Shown: positions 17,900-26,955 of the stretch, piece by piece
How the letters are laid out: every line of letters starts with the position of its first letter
Position numbering within the stretch: position 1 is the first letter of the stretch
From: Rhizobium sp. J15
Lineage (GTDB): Bacteria; Pseudomonadota; Alphaproteobacteria; Rhizobiales; Rhizobiaceae
Assembly: GCF_002531825.1 (NCBI RefSeq)
Contig: NZ_NWSX01000002.1
Location: forward strand, 1 to 64,000
DNA length: 64,000 bases
Direction of reading: 5' to 3'
Translations under genes and position numbers: made by a program
Notes under the pieces: model-generated
Told to the model about the DNA's origin: nothing
The model's input: the letters and a program-made list of their open reading frames with translations, nothing else
Database searches by the model: none

Positions 17900-18622
17900 T
17901 CAGGCCGGCTGCAGGTCCGGCAGAAGCGTCTCGATGCCGGTGATATCGTCGAGCACGTGATCGGCCGCGGCGGCAAGCGAGGAGCGCGAGCCCGTGCCCG
18001 TCAGCACCGCTATCTTAAGCCCCGTCCCGGCATTGCGGCCCATGTGCAGATCATGATTGTTGTCGCCGATCATGGCGACTTCGGCCGGCGAAAGACCGGT
18101 CGCGGCACAGAAGCCGATGACCATGCCGGGCTCCGGCTTGACGCCGAAGCCGCTGTCGTAACCGGCGATGTAATCGACATATTCGGAAATGCCGAAACGC
18201 TGGGCCGTCTGGCGGATCGAGCGCTCATTGTCGCTGGAGGCAATGCCGAGCTTGAAGCCGCGCTGTTTCAGGCGGGAAAAGAAAGCCGCGAGATCGGTGA
18301 CCGGCACGGAGAATTCGGCGGCGTTGGCGAAGAGATTGTCGAGCTTGATCGTCAGCTCGATGATGTCGACCTTGGAGCCGGCGGCGACGAGGCCTTCGGC
18401 AATCTGGCGGGTATTGCCGGCGGCAAGCAGGCTGTCGGGAACGATATGGCCGGTCACCGGATCCATGCCGCATTCGGCAAGAAGATGGTCCGCCAGGGCG
18501 GCGTCGTCTTCGGAAGCTATGCGCGCAAGCTCACGGTTCACCGGCAGCCAGCTCTCGTCATAGTCGAGCAGCGTGCCGTCCTTGTCGAAGAGAATGCCTT
18601 TGATATGCGCCGCAGCCGACAT
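17900..18622 (-). CDS. HAD-superfamily phosphatase in the lipid A block
   Basis: A 240-residue HAD hydrolase. Motif I is FDKDGTLLDYD (about 12-22), motif II SSD (about 129-131), motif III Lys in GVKPEPG, and motif IV GDNNHDLHMG. A helical cap domain lies after motif I, as in phosphoglycolate phosphatases. It sits 9 bp after waaA and about 90 bp before lpxK, so it is transcribed with Kdo-lipid A genes. A link to Kdo or lipid metabolism is possible but unproven; generic Gph-type house-cleaning is the alternative. Confidence 0.85.
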   Translation of the reverse strand: MSAAAHIKGILFDKDGTLLDYDESWLPVNRELARIASEDDAALADHLLAECGMDPVTGHIVPDSLLAAGNTRQIAEGLVAAGSKVDIIELTIKLDNLFANAAEFSVPVTDLAAFFSRLKQRGFKLGIASSDNERSIRQTAQRFGISEYVDYIAGYDSGFGVKPEPGMVIGFCAATGLSPAEVAMIGDNNHDLHMGRNAGTGLKIAVLTGTGSRSSLAAAADHVLDDITGIETLLPDLQPA

Positions 18623-18631
18623 CGTGCCTCC

Positions 18632-19951
18632 TCAGACCTGCGCCATGGCCTTCGGCAGCAGCCGTGCCTTGACGGTGAGCGGATTGATATAGGGTTCCAG
18701 CCCCCTCACCGTCGCCGACAATGCGCCACGCATGTCGTGCACGGCGGTGATGCCGGCCTCGATCATGCTGCGGCGGGCCTCGTCATTGGTCAGCAGGTAA
18801 TGCACGCCCTTGGCCAGCATTTCGGTATCGCGCACCATGCGGGCGCTGCCGCTGCGGGCAAGCTTCTGATAGGCTTCGCGGAAATTCTGCACATTGCCGC
18901 CGGAGAGGACTGCGCAGCCGAGCATGGCCGGCTCCAGCGGGTTCTGGCCGCCTTCGGCAAAAAGCGAGCGGCCGACGAAGGCGACCTCCGTCAGGCGAAG
19001 ATAAAGGCCCATTTCGCCGATCGTATCGCCGAGGAAGACATCGACATCGGCCGACAGGACATCGTCGCGGGTGCGGCGGGCGACCTTCAGCCCCTGCTTG
19101 ACGAGAGCCGCCTCGATCTCGTCGCTGCGCTCGGGATGGCGCGGCACGATGATCGTCAGCTGGCGATCGCGCTCTTTCAGGGCGCGATGAACGATGCCGG
19201 CGGCGTTCTCCTCGCCGTCGAAGGTCGAGATCGCCGCCCAGGTCTTGCGCTCGCCGATCTGCTTCTTGTAGCGGGCGAAGACAGCGCTGTCATAAGGCGG
19301 GGCGTCGGTATCGACCTTGAGATTGCCCGAGGTGATGACGGGGACGGCGCCGAGATCGCGGAAACGTTCGGCATCGACGTCCGACTGGGCGATGACGAGG
19401 GCAAGATTCTCGAACAGCGCCTCGGCGATAGCCGGACGGCGGCGCCAGCGGGCAAAGGAGCGGTCCGACATGCGGGCGTTGACCAGGATCTGCGGAATGC
19501 GGCGGCGGCCGAGTTCCAGCACCGTCGCCGGCCAGATCTCGGATTCGGCGATGATGGCGCAATCGGGCTGCCAGTAATCGAGGAAGCGGCTGACGGAGGG
19601 TTTCAGGTCGAGCGGCACATATTGATGGATCGCCTCATTGCCTATGCGCTCGGCGGCGAGCCTGGCGGAGGTGATGGTGCCGGTCGTCAGGATGACATGG
19701 ATATCGCGACGGCGGATTTCTCGGATCAGCGGGATGACGGCGTTGGTTTCACCGACGCTTGCGGCGTGGAACCAGACGAGCGGGCCTTGCGGCCGGTTGG
19801 CGCTCGGATAGCCGAAGCGCTCCAGGCGGCGCGCGCGGTCTTCCTTGCCCTTGGCCGTGCGGTAGGTGAGGTAGAGGCCGACGACAGGAGAGGCCACGGT
19901 TCCCGCCAGACGATATGCGCTCAGACCGAACCGCGCCATCCGGGAGCTCAT
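18632..19951 (-). CDS. waaA: 3-deoxy-D-manno-octulosonic-acid transferase
   Basis: A 439-residue inner-membrane glycosyltransferase (GT30) that adds Kdo from CMP-Kdo to lipid IVA. An N-terminal membrane helix is followed by WFHAASVGE (about residues 59-67), which contains the catalytic Glu. A GT-B C-terminal half contains VPRHPER and a nucleotide-binding segment ending GGQNPLEP. Length is typical. It is the first of three tightly spaced genes waaA-HAD-lpxK. DUF4170 and cysQ lie just upstream on the same strand. Confidence 0.95.
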   Translation of the reverse strand: MSSRMARFGLSAYRLAGTVASPVVGLYLTYRTAKGKEDRARRLERFGYPSANRPQGPLVWFHAASVGETNAVIPLIREIRRRDIHVILTTGTITSARLAAERIGNEAIHQYVPLDLKPSVSRFLDYWQPDCAIIAESEIWPATVLELGRRRIPQILVNARMSDRSFARWRRRPAIAEALFENLALVIAQSDVDAERFRDLGAVPVITSGNLKVDTDAPPYDSAVFARYKKQIGERKTWAAISTFDGEENAAGIVHRALKERDRQLTIIVPRHPERSDEIEAALVKQGLKVARRTRDDVLSADVDVFLGDTIGEMGLYLRLTEVAFVGRSLFAEGGQNPLEPAMLGCAVLSGGNVQNFREAYQKLARSGSARMVRDTEMLAKGVHYLLTNDEARRSMIEAGITAVHDMRGALSATVRGLEPYINPLTVKARLLPKAMAQV

Positions 19952-20120
19952 TGCGCCTGCCTCCGATCAAAAGCGATCGCCATCAACCCCATTCCCTAAT
20001 TATCGTTGCGGCCGGAATGGCCGATCATTTTGTTCAGAATGCGTCAAACGAGCCGCCCGCCGGGCGGCCGATGCGCGAATTCCGCTCAAGGAGCGTTTGG
20101 CCGTCGGCATGGACCAAAGG

Positions 20121-20369
20121 TCAGTTGCCTTTGGCTTTTTCCTGCGGATCGAGCAAACGATGCATGTGGACGATGAAGTAGCGCATATGCGCATTGTCGA
20201 CCGTCTGCTGCGCCTTCGACTTCCAGGCCGTCAGCGCCGTGGCATAATCGGGGAAAATGCCGACGATATCGAGACCGCTCAGATCACGGAACTGCACATC
20301 ATCGAGGTTTTCCAGCTCGCCGCCAAAAACGAGGTGCAAAAGCTGCTTCTTGTCACCGGAGTCGGTCAT
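20121..20369 (-). CDS. DUF4170 family small protein
   Basis: An 82-residue soluble protein of the alphaproteobacterial DUF4170 family (HLVFGGELENLDDVQFRDL, GIFPDYATALTAWKSKAQ, MRYFIVHMHRLL). Function is unknown. It sits between cysQ and waaA in an envelope-biogenesis block, which is its only functional hint. Confidence 0.85.
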   Translation of the reverse strand: MTDSGDKKQLLHLVFGGELENLDDVQFRDLSGLDIVGIFPDYATALTAWKSKAQQTVDNAHMRYFIVHMHRLLDPQEKAKGN

Positions 20370-20431
20370 TTTCTTGTTCTCTTTCTGCTAGTCTCCTCCG
20401 CCAATCCATCTGCGGGATTTTGACGGAAACG

Positions 20432-21244
20432 TCAACTGTCTCGTCGTCTCGGAAAGGCCGCGAGGAACTCATTGATTCGGGGCGCGGGTGCGGCGCAGAG
20501 GACCTTGTGGGTCACGTCGGCGCGGTTGTAGAGGATCGGCCTGCCGGCGAGATCGACGAGAGCGCCGCCGGCGCGGCTAAGGATCAGATCGGCGGCGGCA
20601 AGGTCCCAATCGTGCGAATTGCCCTTGACGAAGGTGCCTTCGAGGCGACCATCCGCCACCATGGCGATGCGATAAGCGAGCGAGGGAACGTGCTTGTGGC
20701 GCGTGACCCGGTCGCGAAACTCCGGCGCAAAGGTTTTCAGCAGGTCCTCGCCGATCGCAATGCGGCTCGTCTCCTCCGGTCCGGCATTGGAGACGGTGAA
20801 GGGTGATCCGTTTTTCAGCGCAACCCCGCCTTCGGCGGCTTCATAAAGTTCCTCCAGCGCCGGCGCATAGAGCACGCCGGCAACCGGCCGGCCGTGATGG
20901 ACGACCGCGACGCTGACGCACCAGACCTTCTGCCCGCCGAGGAAGGCGCGCGTGCCGTCGATCGGATCGACGATGAACAGCGTCTCACGCGAGAGGCGGT
21001 CGGCATCGTCCTCGGTTTCCTCGGACAGCCAGCCATAATCCGGGCGGGCCTTGCGCAGGATGGTTTCGAGCGTCTTGTTGGCGGCGAAATCGGCAGCGCT
21101 GACGGGGGAGCGGTCGTCGTTTTTCCACCAGACCTCGGGAGACTGGTTGAAGAAGCCGAAAGCGACCGCGCCCGCCTCTCTCGCCGCATCGGCGATCAAT
21201 GCGAGATCGCTCTGCCAGCGGGTCTTGTCGCTCTCGCTCATCAT
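20432..21244 (-). CDS. cysQ: 3'(2'),5'-bisphosphate nucleotidase / IMPase family (CysQ)
   Basis: A 270-residue Mg2+-dependent, Li+-sensitive-type phosphatase of the inositol monophosphatase superfamily. Metal ligands are in WLSEETEDD (about 73-81), DPIDGTRAFL (about 93-102) and WDLAAADLIL (about 211-220). CysQ removes 3'-phosphoadenosine 5'-phosphate from sulfate assimilation; a broader inositol phosphatase role cannot be excluded. It starts 3 bp after the pmbA stop, so the two are probably cotranscribed. Two ATG codons (21244, 21241) are both possible. Confidence 0.88.
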   Translation of the reverse strand: MMSESDKTRWQSDLALIADAAREAGAVAFGFFNQSPEVWWKNDDRSPVSAADFAANKTLETILRKARPDYGWLSEETEDDADRLSRETLFIVDPIDGTRAFLGGQKVWCVSVAVVHHGRPVAGVLYAPALEELYEAAEGGVALKNGSPFTVSNAGPEETSRIAIGEDLLKTFAPEFRDRVTRHKHVPSLAYRIAMVADGRLEGTFVKGNSHDWDLAAADLILSRAGGALVDLAGRPILYNRADVTHKVLCAAPAPRINEFLAAFPRRRDS

Positions 21245-21247
21245 GCT

Positions 21248-22594
21248 CTAGCGCCCAGCCAGCGTCATGCCTTCGATGGCAAAGGTGGGGGCTGCGATGC
21301 CGAACTTGCGGTCGATGTCGTTTGCCAGCGTCAGGCGCATGAACATGTCCTTGAGGTTCGAGGCGATCGTCACCTCGGACACCGGGAAGGTGAATTCGCC
21401 GTTTTCGATCCAGAAGCCGGTGGCGCCGCGGCTGTATTCGCCGGTGATCATGTTGACGCCGTGGCCGATCAGTTCGGTGACATAAAAACCGTTGCCGACG
21501 CTTCGGATCAGCTCTTCCGGCGAGATGTCGCCGGGTTCCAGGGCAAGGTTGGTCGAGGAAGGGGTCACGGCGCTGCCGCCGCGCACGCCGCGGCCATTGG
21601 TTTCGAGACCGAGCTCGCGGCCGGTCGAGGTCGAAAGGAACCAGTGCTTCAGCACACCGTCCTCGATCATCACCAGCCGCTCGCCGGACACGCCCTCGCC
21701 GTCGAAAGGCCGCGAGGACGGGCCGCGCACGATCAGCGGATCGTCGGTGATCGACAGGCCCGCTTTCAGCACCTGCTGGCCCATCTTGTCACGCAGGAAG
21801 CTGGTCTTGCGAGCAACTGCCGCGCCATTGATCGCGCCGGCGATATGGCCGACGAAGCCGCGCGCGACCCGCGGATCGAAGACGACGGTGACACCCTTGC
21901 CGGTCGGCACCTGGCGCGGATTGATGCGTTTGACCACCCGCTCGCCGGCGCGGCGGCCGATTTCGGAGGGATCATCGAGATCGGCGTAATAGAGACGGCT
22001 GTCGTAATCATAGTCGCGCTCCATGCCGGTGCCTTCGCCCGCGATGACGCTGACGGAATGGCCGAAACGGGAGGCCATGTAGCTGCCCGCAAAACCGTGC
22101 GAGGTCGCAAGAACGAGGCCGCCCATGCCGGCCGATGCGCCGGCGCCGGAGGAATTGGTGACACCATCGACCGCAAGGGCCGCCGCCTCGGCGGCGAGAG
22201 CGGCCTCGCGCAGCATCTCGGAGGAGACCTCCGTCGTGTCGAGCAATTGCAGGTCGGGATAGGAGTTCGAGAGGTTCGCCTCATCCGCCAGGCAAGCGAA
22301 GGGATCCTCCGGGGAAACCTTCGCCATGGCGACGGCGCGTTCGGCGAGCGCCTGGAGATCGAAACCCGGATTGGCCGAAACGCTGGCGACGCGCTTGCCG
22401 ATGAAGACGCGCAGCGAAAAATCGTCGCTTTCGGAAGATTCCGTTCCCTCGACCTTGCCGAGGCGCACGCTGACCGATTGCGAGCGCGACCGGACGACGA
22501 CGGCGTCGGCAGCGTCGGCCCCGGCCTTCCTTGCCAGATCGATCAACTGAGTTGCGCGGGAAAGAAGTGTCGAGGAATCGATTTCAGAGGACAT
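21248..22594 (-). CDS. pmbA: TldD/PmbA-family metalloprotease subunit (PmbA/TldE)
   Basis: A 448-residue member of the TldD/TldE family. In E. coli TldD and TldE form a heterodimeric protease that processes microcin B17 precursor and degrades CcdA; TldE (PmbA) is the non-catalytic half. Family landmarks include VFDPRVARGFVGHIAGAING (about 224-243) and LEPGD near 370. The HExxxH zinc motif of TldD is not present, supporting the PmbA call. First gene of the minus-strand cysQ-DUF4170-waaA-HAD-lpxK direction; divergent from the antiporter gene. Confidence 0.92.
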   Translation of the reverse strand: MSSEIDSSTLLSRATQLIDLARKAGADAADAVVVRSRSQSVSVRLGKVEGTESSESDDFSLRVFIGKRVASVSANPGFDLQALAERAVAMAKVSPEDPFACLADEANLSNSYPDLQLLDTTEVSSEMLREAALAAEAAALAVDGVTNSSGAGASAGMGGLVLATSHGFAGSYMASRFGHSVSVIAGEGTGMERDYDYDSRLYYADLDDPSEIGRRAGERVVKRINPRQVPTGKGVTVVFDPRVARGFVGHIAGAINGAAVARKTSFLRDKMGQQVLKAGLSITDDPLIVRGPSSRPFDGEGVSGERLVMIEDGVLKHWFLSTSTGRELGLETNGRGVRGGSAVTPSSTNLALEPGDISPEELIRSVGNGFYVTELIGHGVNMITGEYSRGATGFWIENGEFTFPVSEVTIASNLKDMFMRLTLANDIDRKFGIAAPTFAIEGMTLAGR

Positions 22595-22712
22595 GATTTG
22601 GCCTTTCCTTCGGCTTCCATTTATTGTGCACTCTCCCAGGCATCAAGGCCGCCGCCGCCGATTCTTTGTCGGGGCTGCCCGCGTGCTCCCCGCCATGGAA
22701 AGAAATTGCAGC

Positions 22713-24527
22713 ATGTCCGCGCCCAACGACCTCTTTTCCGAAACGATCCTGCTGCTCGGCGGCGCAGTGGTCGCGGCCCCGATCTTCAAGAAGCTCGGGC
22801 TTGGAACGGTGCTCGGCTACCTCGCGGCGGGCATCGTCATCGGCCCTGTCTTCCACGGCATCACCGATGGCGAACAGATCCTCGCCGTGGCCGAGCTCGG
22901 CGTCGTCTTCCTGCTCTTCATCATCGGGCTGGAGCTGAAACCCAGCCGCCTCTGGCAGATGCGGCGCGATATTTTCGGCCTCGGCACCGCCCAGGTGGTG
23001 CTGACGGGACTGGCGCTGACGGCGCTCGCCTGGCTTTCCGATGTCGTCGACTGGCGCGGCAGCATCGTTGCCGGATTCGGCCTGGCGCTGTCTTCGACGG
23101 CCTTCGCCATGCAGATCCTCGAGGGCGACGGCGACGTCAACACGAAATACGGACAGCGCTCCTTCTCGATGCTCCTGTTTCAAGACCTGGCGATCGTGCC
23201 GCTCCTGGCGCTGATCACCATTCTCGACGGCGGCGACAAGGGCAGCAACGCGCCGCTCCTGGATTTCGCGGTGGCGATCGGCGCGGTCGCGGCGATGATC
23301 GTCATGGGCCGCTATCTGCTGACGCCGCTCTTCCAGGTCATCGCCCGGACCGGCGCGCGCGAGGCGATGATCGCAGCCGCGCTCTTCGTCGTCATGGGAT
23401 CGGCGAGCCTGATGCAGCTTGCCGGGCTTTCGATGGCCATGGGCGCCTTCCTTTCCGGCGTCATGCTGGCCGAATCCTCCTACCGGCACGAACTGGAGGC
23501 GGATATCGAGCCGTTCCGCGGCGTGCTGCTCGCTATCTTCTTCATCGCCGTCGGCCTGTCGCTGGAACTCGAGGTTCTCATCGACAACGCCGTCTTCGTC
23601 CTCGTCGCCGTGCCGATCGTCATGGCGGTCAAGGCGATCATCATCTACGGCCTATGCCGCATTTCCGGCTCTTCCCACAATGATGCGATCCGCATCGCAT
23701 TCCTCCTGCCGCAGGGCGGCGAATTCGGCTTCGTGCTGTTCACGACGGCCGGTGTAACCGGGCTGATGTCGACGAGCACGGCGTCGCTGCTGGTGGCGAT
23801 CGTCACGCTCTCCATGGCGCTGACGCCGATCGGAGCGGCGCTTTCGAAGCGGCTGCTGAGCGCCGATGAAGAGGAGGAACTCGACGAGGATTTCGAAGGT
23901 GCGGGCGCCGACGTGCTGATGGTCGGCTTTTCCCGTTTCGGGCAGATCGCCGCTCAGATCCTGCTTGCCGGCGGGCGCAGCGTCACGGTTATCGATTTTT
24001 CGGCCGACCGCATCCGCCAGGCCTCCTCCTTCGGCTTCCGCATCTATTTCGGCGACGGCACGCGCAAGGACGTGCTGCGCTCGGCCGGCATCGACCGGGC
24101 GAAGATCGTGCTGGTCTGCACGCAGAAGAAGGAGATCACCGACAAGGTGGTCGAACTGGTGCAGGCGGACTATCCGCACACGCGGCTTTACGTGCGCTCC
24201 TACGATCGCATCCACTCGATCGAGCTGCGCAACAAGGGCGTCGATTACGAGCTGCGCGAAACCCTGGAATCGGGCCTGCTCTTCGGGCGACGAACGCTGG
24301 AGGCGCTGGGTGTTTCCGAGGTCGACGCCTATGAAATCGGCGAGGATATCCGCAAGCGCGACGAGGCGCGTCTGGTGCTGCAGGTATCGGAAGGCCTGCA
24401 GGCCGGGCGCGACATGCTGTTTTCCCACCCCGTGCATCCGGAACCGCTGGTCAAGCCGAAACGGGCGGCCGATCCCTTCGAGGACGATCCGCTGGCCGGC
24501 ACCGCCGATGCGACGGCGGATGCCTGA
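22713..24527 (+). CDS. CPA2 monovalent cation:proton antiporter (KefB/KefC type)
   Basis: About 604 residues. An N-terminal Na+/H+ exchanger domain with about 12-13 membrane helices covers roughly 5-385. The Kef-type loop GLELKPSRLWQMRR and pore motif FQDLAIVPLLAL are present. A cytosolic TrkA-N/RCK NAD-binding domain follows (about 405-525, MVGFSRFGQIAAQIL, then DGTRKDVLRSAG). This is glutathione-gated K+ efflux architecture, although no ancillary KefF/KefG gene is adjacent. The ATG at 22713 is preferred over 22695 and earlier in-frame codons. Confidence 0.92.
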   Translation: MSAPNDLFSETILLLGGAVVAAPIFKKLGLGTVLGYLAAGIVIGPVFHGITDGEQILAVAELGVVFLLFIIGLELKPSRLWQMRRDIFGLGTAQVVLTGLALTALAWLSDVVDWRGSIVAGFGLALSSTAFAMQILEGDGDVNTKYGQRSFSMLLFQDLAIVPLLALITILDGGDKGSNAPLLDFAVAIGAVAAMIVMGRYLLTPLFQVIARTGAREAMIAAALFVVMGSASLMQLAGLSMAMGAFLSGVMLAESSYRHELEADIEPFRGVLLAIFFIAVGLSLELEVLIDNAVFVLVAVPIVMAVKAIIIYGLCRISGSSHNDAIRIAFLLPQGGEFGFVLFTTAGVTGLMSTSTASLLVAIVTLSMALTPIGAALSKRLLSADEEEELDEDFEGAGADVLMVGFSRFGQIAAQILLAGGRSVTVIDFSADRIRQASSFGFRIYFGDGTRKDVLRSAGIDRAKIVLVCTQKKEITDKVVELVQADYPHTRLYVRSYDRIHSIELRNKGVDYELRETLESGLLFGRRTLEALGVSEVDAYEIGEDIRKRDEARLVLQVSEGLQAGRDMLFSHPVHPEPLVKPKRAADPFEDDPLAGTADATADA

Positions 24528-24598
24528 TCGCCCTGTCCGGTTTGCAAAATTGACGCATTGAACAAGCGCCAGGCAGCGTCTATCAACCGGCGATCGGA

Positions 24599-25021
24599 AT
24601 GATCCGTGAGGGAATGTTGGTCAGGCGGGCGAGACAAATCGAACAATGGGCACTGCGCATCCTGTGCGCCGTCGCGCTTGTTTTCGTCGGCTTCGCCCAT
24701 CAGGCTCCCACCGCAGCCGCCGATCCCGGTCCGGCTGAATTCTCGGAATACGTGCTTCCGGATGGAACGCTGCCGACGCTGTGCGTGACCATCAGCGACA
24801 CGTCCGACCAAGGCCAGCACGGCAAAGCCCATTCGCATGGTTGTGAGGCCTGCCGGATCGGCGCTTCGACCCTGCTGCCGGCGCCGGCCGATGTCGCCGG
24901 CCTTCCGATAGCCTTTGCCGTCGCGGCCGAACTGCCGACCCCCGACGAGTCCTTCCAGCGCCAGCTTTTCCCGCCCAATACCGGTCCTCGCGCGCCTCCT
25001 TCCGATCCGATCCCTGCCTGA
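24599..25021 (+). CDS. DUF2946-like secreted protein with CxxC motif
   Basis: A 140-residue protein with an N-terminal hydrophobic export/anchor segment (about 19-40). A His-containing segment (GQHGKAHSHG) leads into CEAC at residues 82-85, and a proline-rich end follows. It resembles the DUF2946 group often found beside copper and TonB-linked genes. It is followed by a PepSY membrane protein and a copper-uptake-associated gene, so periplasmic metal handling is the reasonable guess. ATG 24599 or 24614 may be the start. Confidence 0.7.
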   Translation: MIREGMLVRRARQIEQWALRILCAVALVFVGFAHQAPTAAADPGPAEFSEYVLPDGTLPTLCVTISDTSDQGQHGKAHSHGCEACRIGASTLLPAPADVAGLPIAFAVAAELPTPDESFQRQLFPPNTGPRAPPSDPIPA

Positions 25022-25110
25022 ACCTCGTGTTGCGGCGGGTGCCGTGACGCGCCTTTCAACGCCGGCCGACCCGCATGCGTGCCGTCGGCCGTGGATACGG
25101 ATCCATTCTC

Positions 25111-26487
25111 ATGTCGACCATTCCTGCTGCCGAACCGGTGGAGGGCGCCATTGATGGCGTTTCGCTCTATCGCGCCATCTGGCGCTGGCATTTCTTTGCC
25201 GGGCTTCTCGTCATACCCTTCATGCTCAACCTGGCGATCACGGGATCGCTCTATCTCTTCAAGGATGAGATCAACAGCACCTTCTTCGGCTACCGCTACA
25301 TCGTCCAGCCGGCCGGCGAGGCGCTCCCGGCCGAGCGGATCGCCGAGATCGCCGCGTCCGCGGTGCCGGGCTCAATCGTAACCTCCTACAAGGACCCGGC
25401 CCTGCCGGAACGATCGGCCGTCGTCACCGTCGCCTCCCGCGAGGCCGGCGCGACGCTGGTTTTCGTCAACCCCTATGACGGCAAGGTGCTAGACGTGGTC
25501 GGATCGACCGACGAGTTCAACCATGTCGTCAAGCGCATTCACAGCCTTGCCTATTTCGGCCGCGGGACGAACCTGCTGACCGAAATTGCCGGCGGCTTCG
25601 CCATGGTGCTCGTCGTCACCGGCATTTATCTCTGGTGGCCGCGACGCCAGACGGGCGGCGTCATCACCGTGCGGGGAACGCCGAGCCGCCGCGTTTTCTG
25701 GCGCGACATGCACGCGGTGTCCGGTGCCTTCGCGGGTGTGCTGATCTTCTTCCTGGCGATTACAGGCATGCCCTGGTCGGGCTATTGGGGAGCCAATGCC
25801 AATGCCTGGCTGACCGAGCACGGCCTCGGCTATCCCGTCCAGCTCTGGGACGACGTTCCGAAGTCGCGCAAAGTAACCGAGGACATTCTGCCGAAGAGCG
25901 GCTGGATCATCGAGAAGGCGCCCGTTCCGCTTTCCGATATCGCCGCGGCACAGTCAGCCAAGCCGATCGGCCTCGACAGAGCGGTGGAGATCGCCCGGCG
26001 GCTCGGCATGACGCCGGGCTTCGATATGGCGCTCCCTTCCGACGAAACGGGCGTCTATACCGCTTCCGTCTATCCCGACGATCTCTCCGGCGAACGCACC
26101 GTCCATATCGACCAATATTCCGGCAAGCCATTGATCGATATCGGCTTCGGTCAATATCCCTTCCTTGGCCAAGCAATCGAATGGGGCATCAATGTCCACC
26201 AGGGACAGGAATGGGGGCTTTTCAACCAGCTCTTGATGCTTGCAACCTGCCTCGCCATCATCCTGAGCTGCGTGACCGCAGTCGTCATGTGGTGGAAACG
26301 GCGCCCGGCCGGCCGCCTCGGCGTGCCGCCCATGCCGCCAAGGCGCTCGGTCTATTCCGGCCTGTGGGTGATCGTCGTCATCTTTTCGATCGCATTCCCG
26401 ATGAGCGGGCTCGCCATTCTCGTCATGATCGCCTTCGACCAGATCGTCGTGCGGTTCGTGCCGCCCTTGAAACGCGTTTTCGCTTGA
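25111..26487 (+). CDS. PepSY-associated transmembrane protein
   Basis: About 458 residues with four to five membrane helices, including near 24-45 (FFAGLLVIPFMLNLAITGSL), 165-185 and 205-225, and two or more near the C-terminus. Periplasmic PepSY-like segments lie between (KVLDVVGSTDEFNHVVKRIH; YSGKPLIDIGFG). Such proteins are often near siderophore or copper uptake genes and may pass electrons or reduce metal. Conserved membrane His residues (WRWHF, RIHSL, DMHAVSG, VHQG) could bind haem. The start at 25111 removes a 12-residue extension; both are possible. The stop lies 13 bp before the next gene. Confidence 0.85.
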   Translation: MSTIPAAEPVEGAIDGVSLYRAIWRWHFFAGLLVIPFMLNLAITGSLYLFKDEINSTFFGYRYIVQPAGEALPAERIAEIAASAVPGSIVTSYKDPALPERSAVVTVASREAGATLVFVNPYDGKVLDVVGSTDEFNHVVKRIHSLAYFGRGTNLLTEIAGGFAMVLVVTGIYLWWPRRQTGGVITVRGTPSRRVFWRDMHAVSGAFAGVLIFFLAITGMPWSGYWGANANAWLTEHGLGYPVQLWDDVPKSRKVTEDILPKSGWIIEKAPVPLSDIAAAQSAKPIGLDRAVEIARRLGMTPGFDMALPSDETGVYTASVYPDDLSGERTVHIDQYSGKPLIDIGFGQYPFLGQAIEWGINVHQGQEWGLFNQLLMLATCLAIILSCVTAVVMWWKRRPAGRLGVPPMPPRRSVYSGLWVIVVIFSIAFPMSGLAILVMIAFDQIVVRFVPPLKRVFA

Positions 26488-26500
26488 GGGAGGCCATCAG

Positions 26501-26952
26501 ATGAAGACGATCATCGCTATTCTTTTCGCCGTTCTGTCGCATCCATCGCATCCGCCGACGACGATCCCCGGCAGGCGATAGCTGCAACGCTGAAGACGAA
26601 GTTCGAAAGGCCGCAGAAACCTCTCGATGTCACGCCGGTCGTCGTTCAGGCCGATTGGGCGATCGCCGGCTGGCGGCAGGACGGGCGCGGCGGGCGCGTG
26701 CTGATGAAGAAGACCCATCATGGCTGGAGCGCCTATCTCTGCAGCGGCGACAGCCTCAGGGAGGTCGGGACACTGGAGAAGCTCGGGCTTTCGGCGAATG
26801 ACGCCGCCGGGCTGGCGGCCGGACTGAAGGAGGCCGAGGCAAGCCTTGATTCTTCCGCGCTTGCGCTCTTCTCGAGCTTCGAAGGCACTGTCATGCTGAT
26901 GCATCAGGCATCGAAGGACGCGGGCAGCGGCCATGAGGGCCATGCCCCGTAA
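26501..26952 (+). pseudogene. Frameshifted copper-uptake-associated secreted protein
   Basis: An ATG with a strong GGGAGG site at 26501 opens a signal-peptide-like frame (MKTIIAILFAVL) that stops at 26577-26579. From about 26533 the +1-related frame, which has no upstream start, reads on as ASADDDPRQAIAATLKTKFE and continues to TAA at 26952. Restoring one base near 26533-26538 gives a normal 150-residue secreted protein (KKTHHGWSAYLCSGDS, later SSFEGTVMLMHQ). I recognise it as the family annotated as copper-uptake-system-associated. It may be a recent null mutation or a sequencing error; only the sequence read can decide. Confidence 0.75.
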
Positions 26953-26955
26953 GAA

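Noticed and set aside
17957..19999. Long + strand open frame opposite the HAD gene and waaA
   Set aside because: Antisense shadow with no ribosome site or recognisable domain; both minus-strand genes have clear catalytic motifs.
20052..20068. GCCGCCC-GCC-GGGCGGC hairpin between DUF4170 and waaA
   Set aside because: No T-run on either strand and the flanking genes run in the same direction; it could be chance in GC-rich sequence.
20894..23683. Long + strand open frame opposite cysQ and pmbA that runs into the antiporter gene
   Set aside because: Antisense shadow of pmbA and then an out-of-frame read of the antiporter; composition is unlike a protein.
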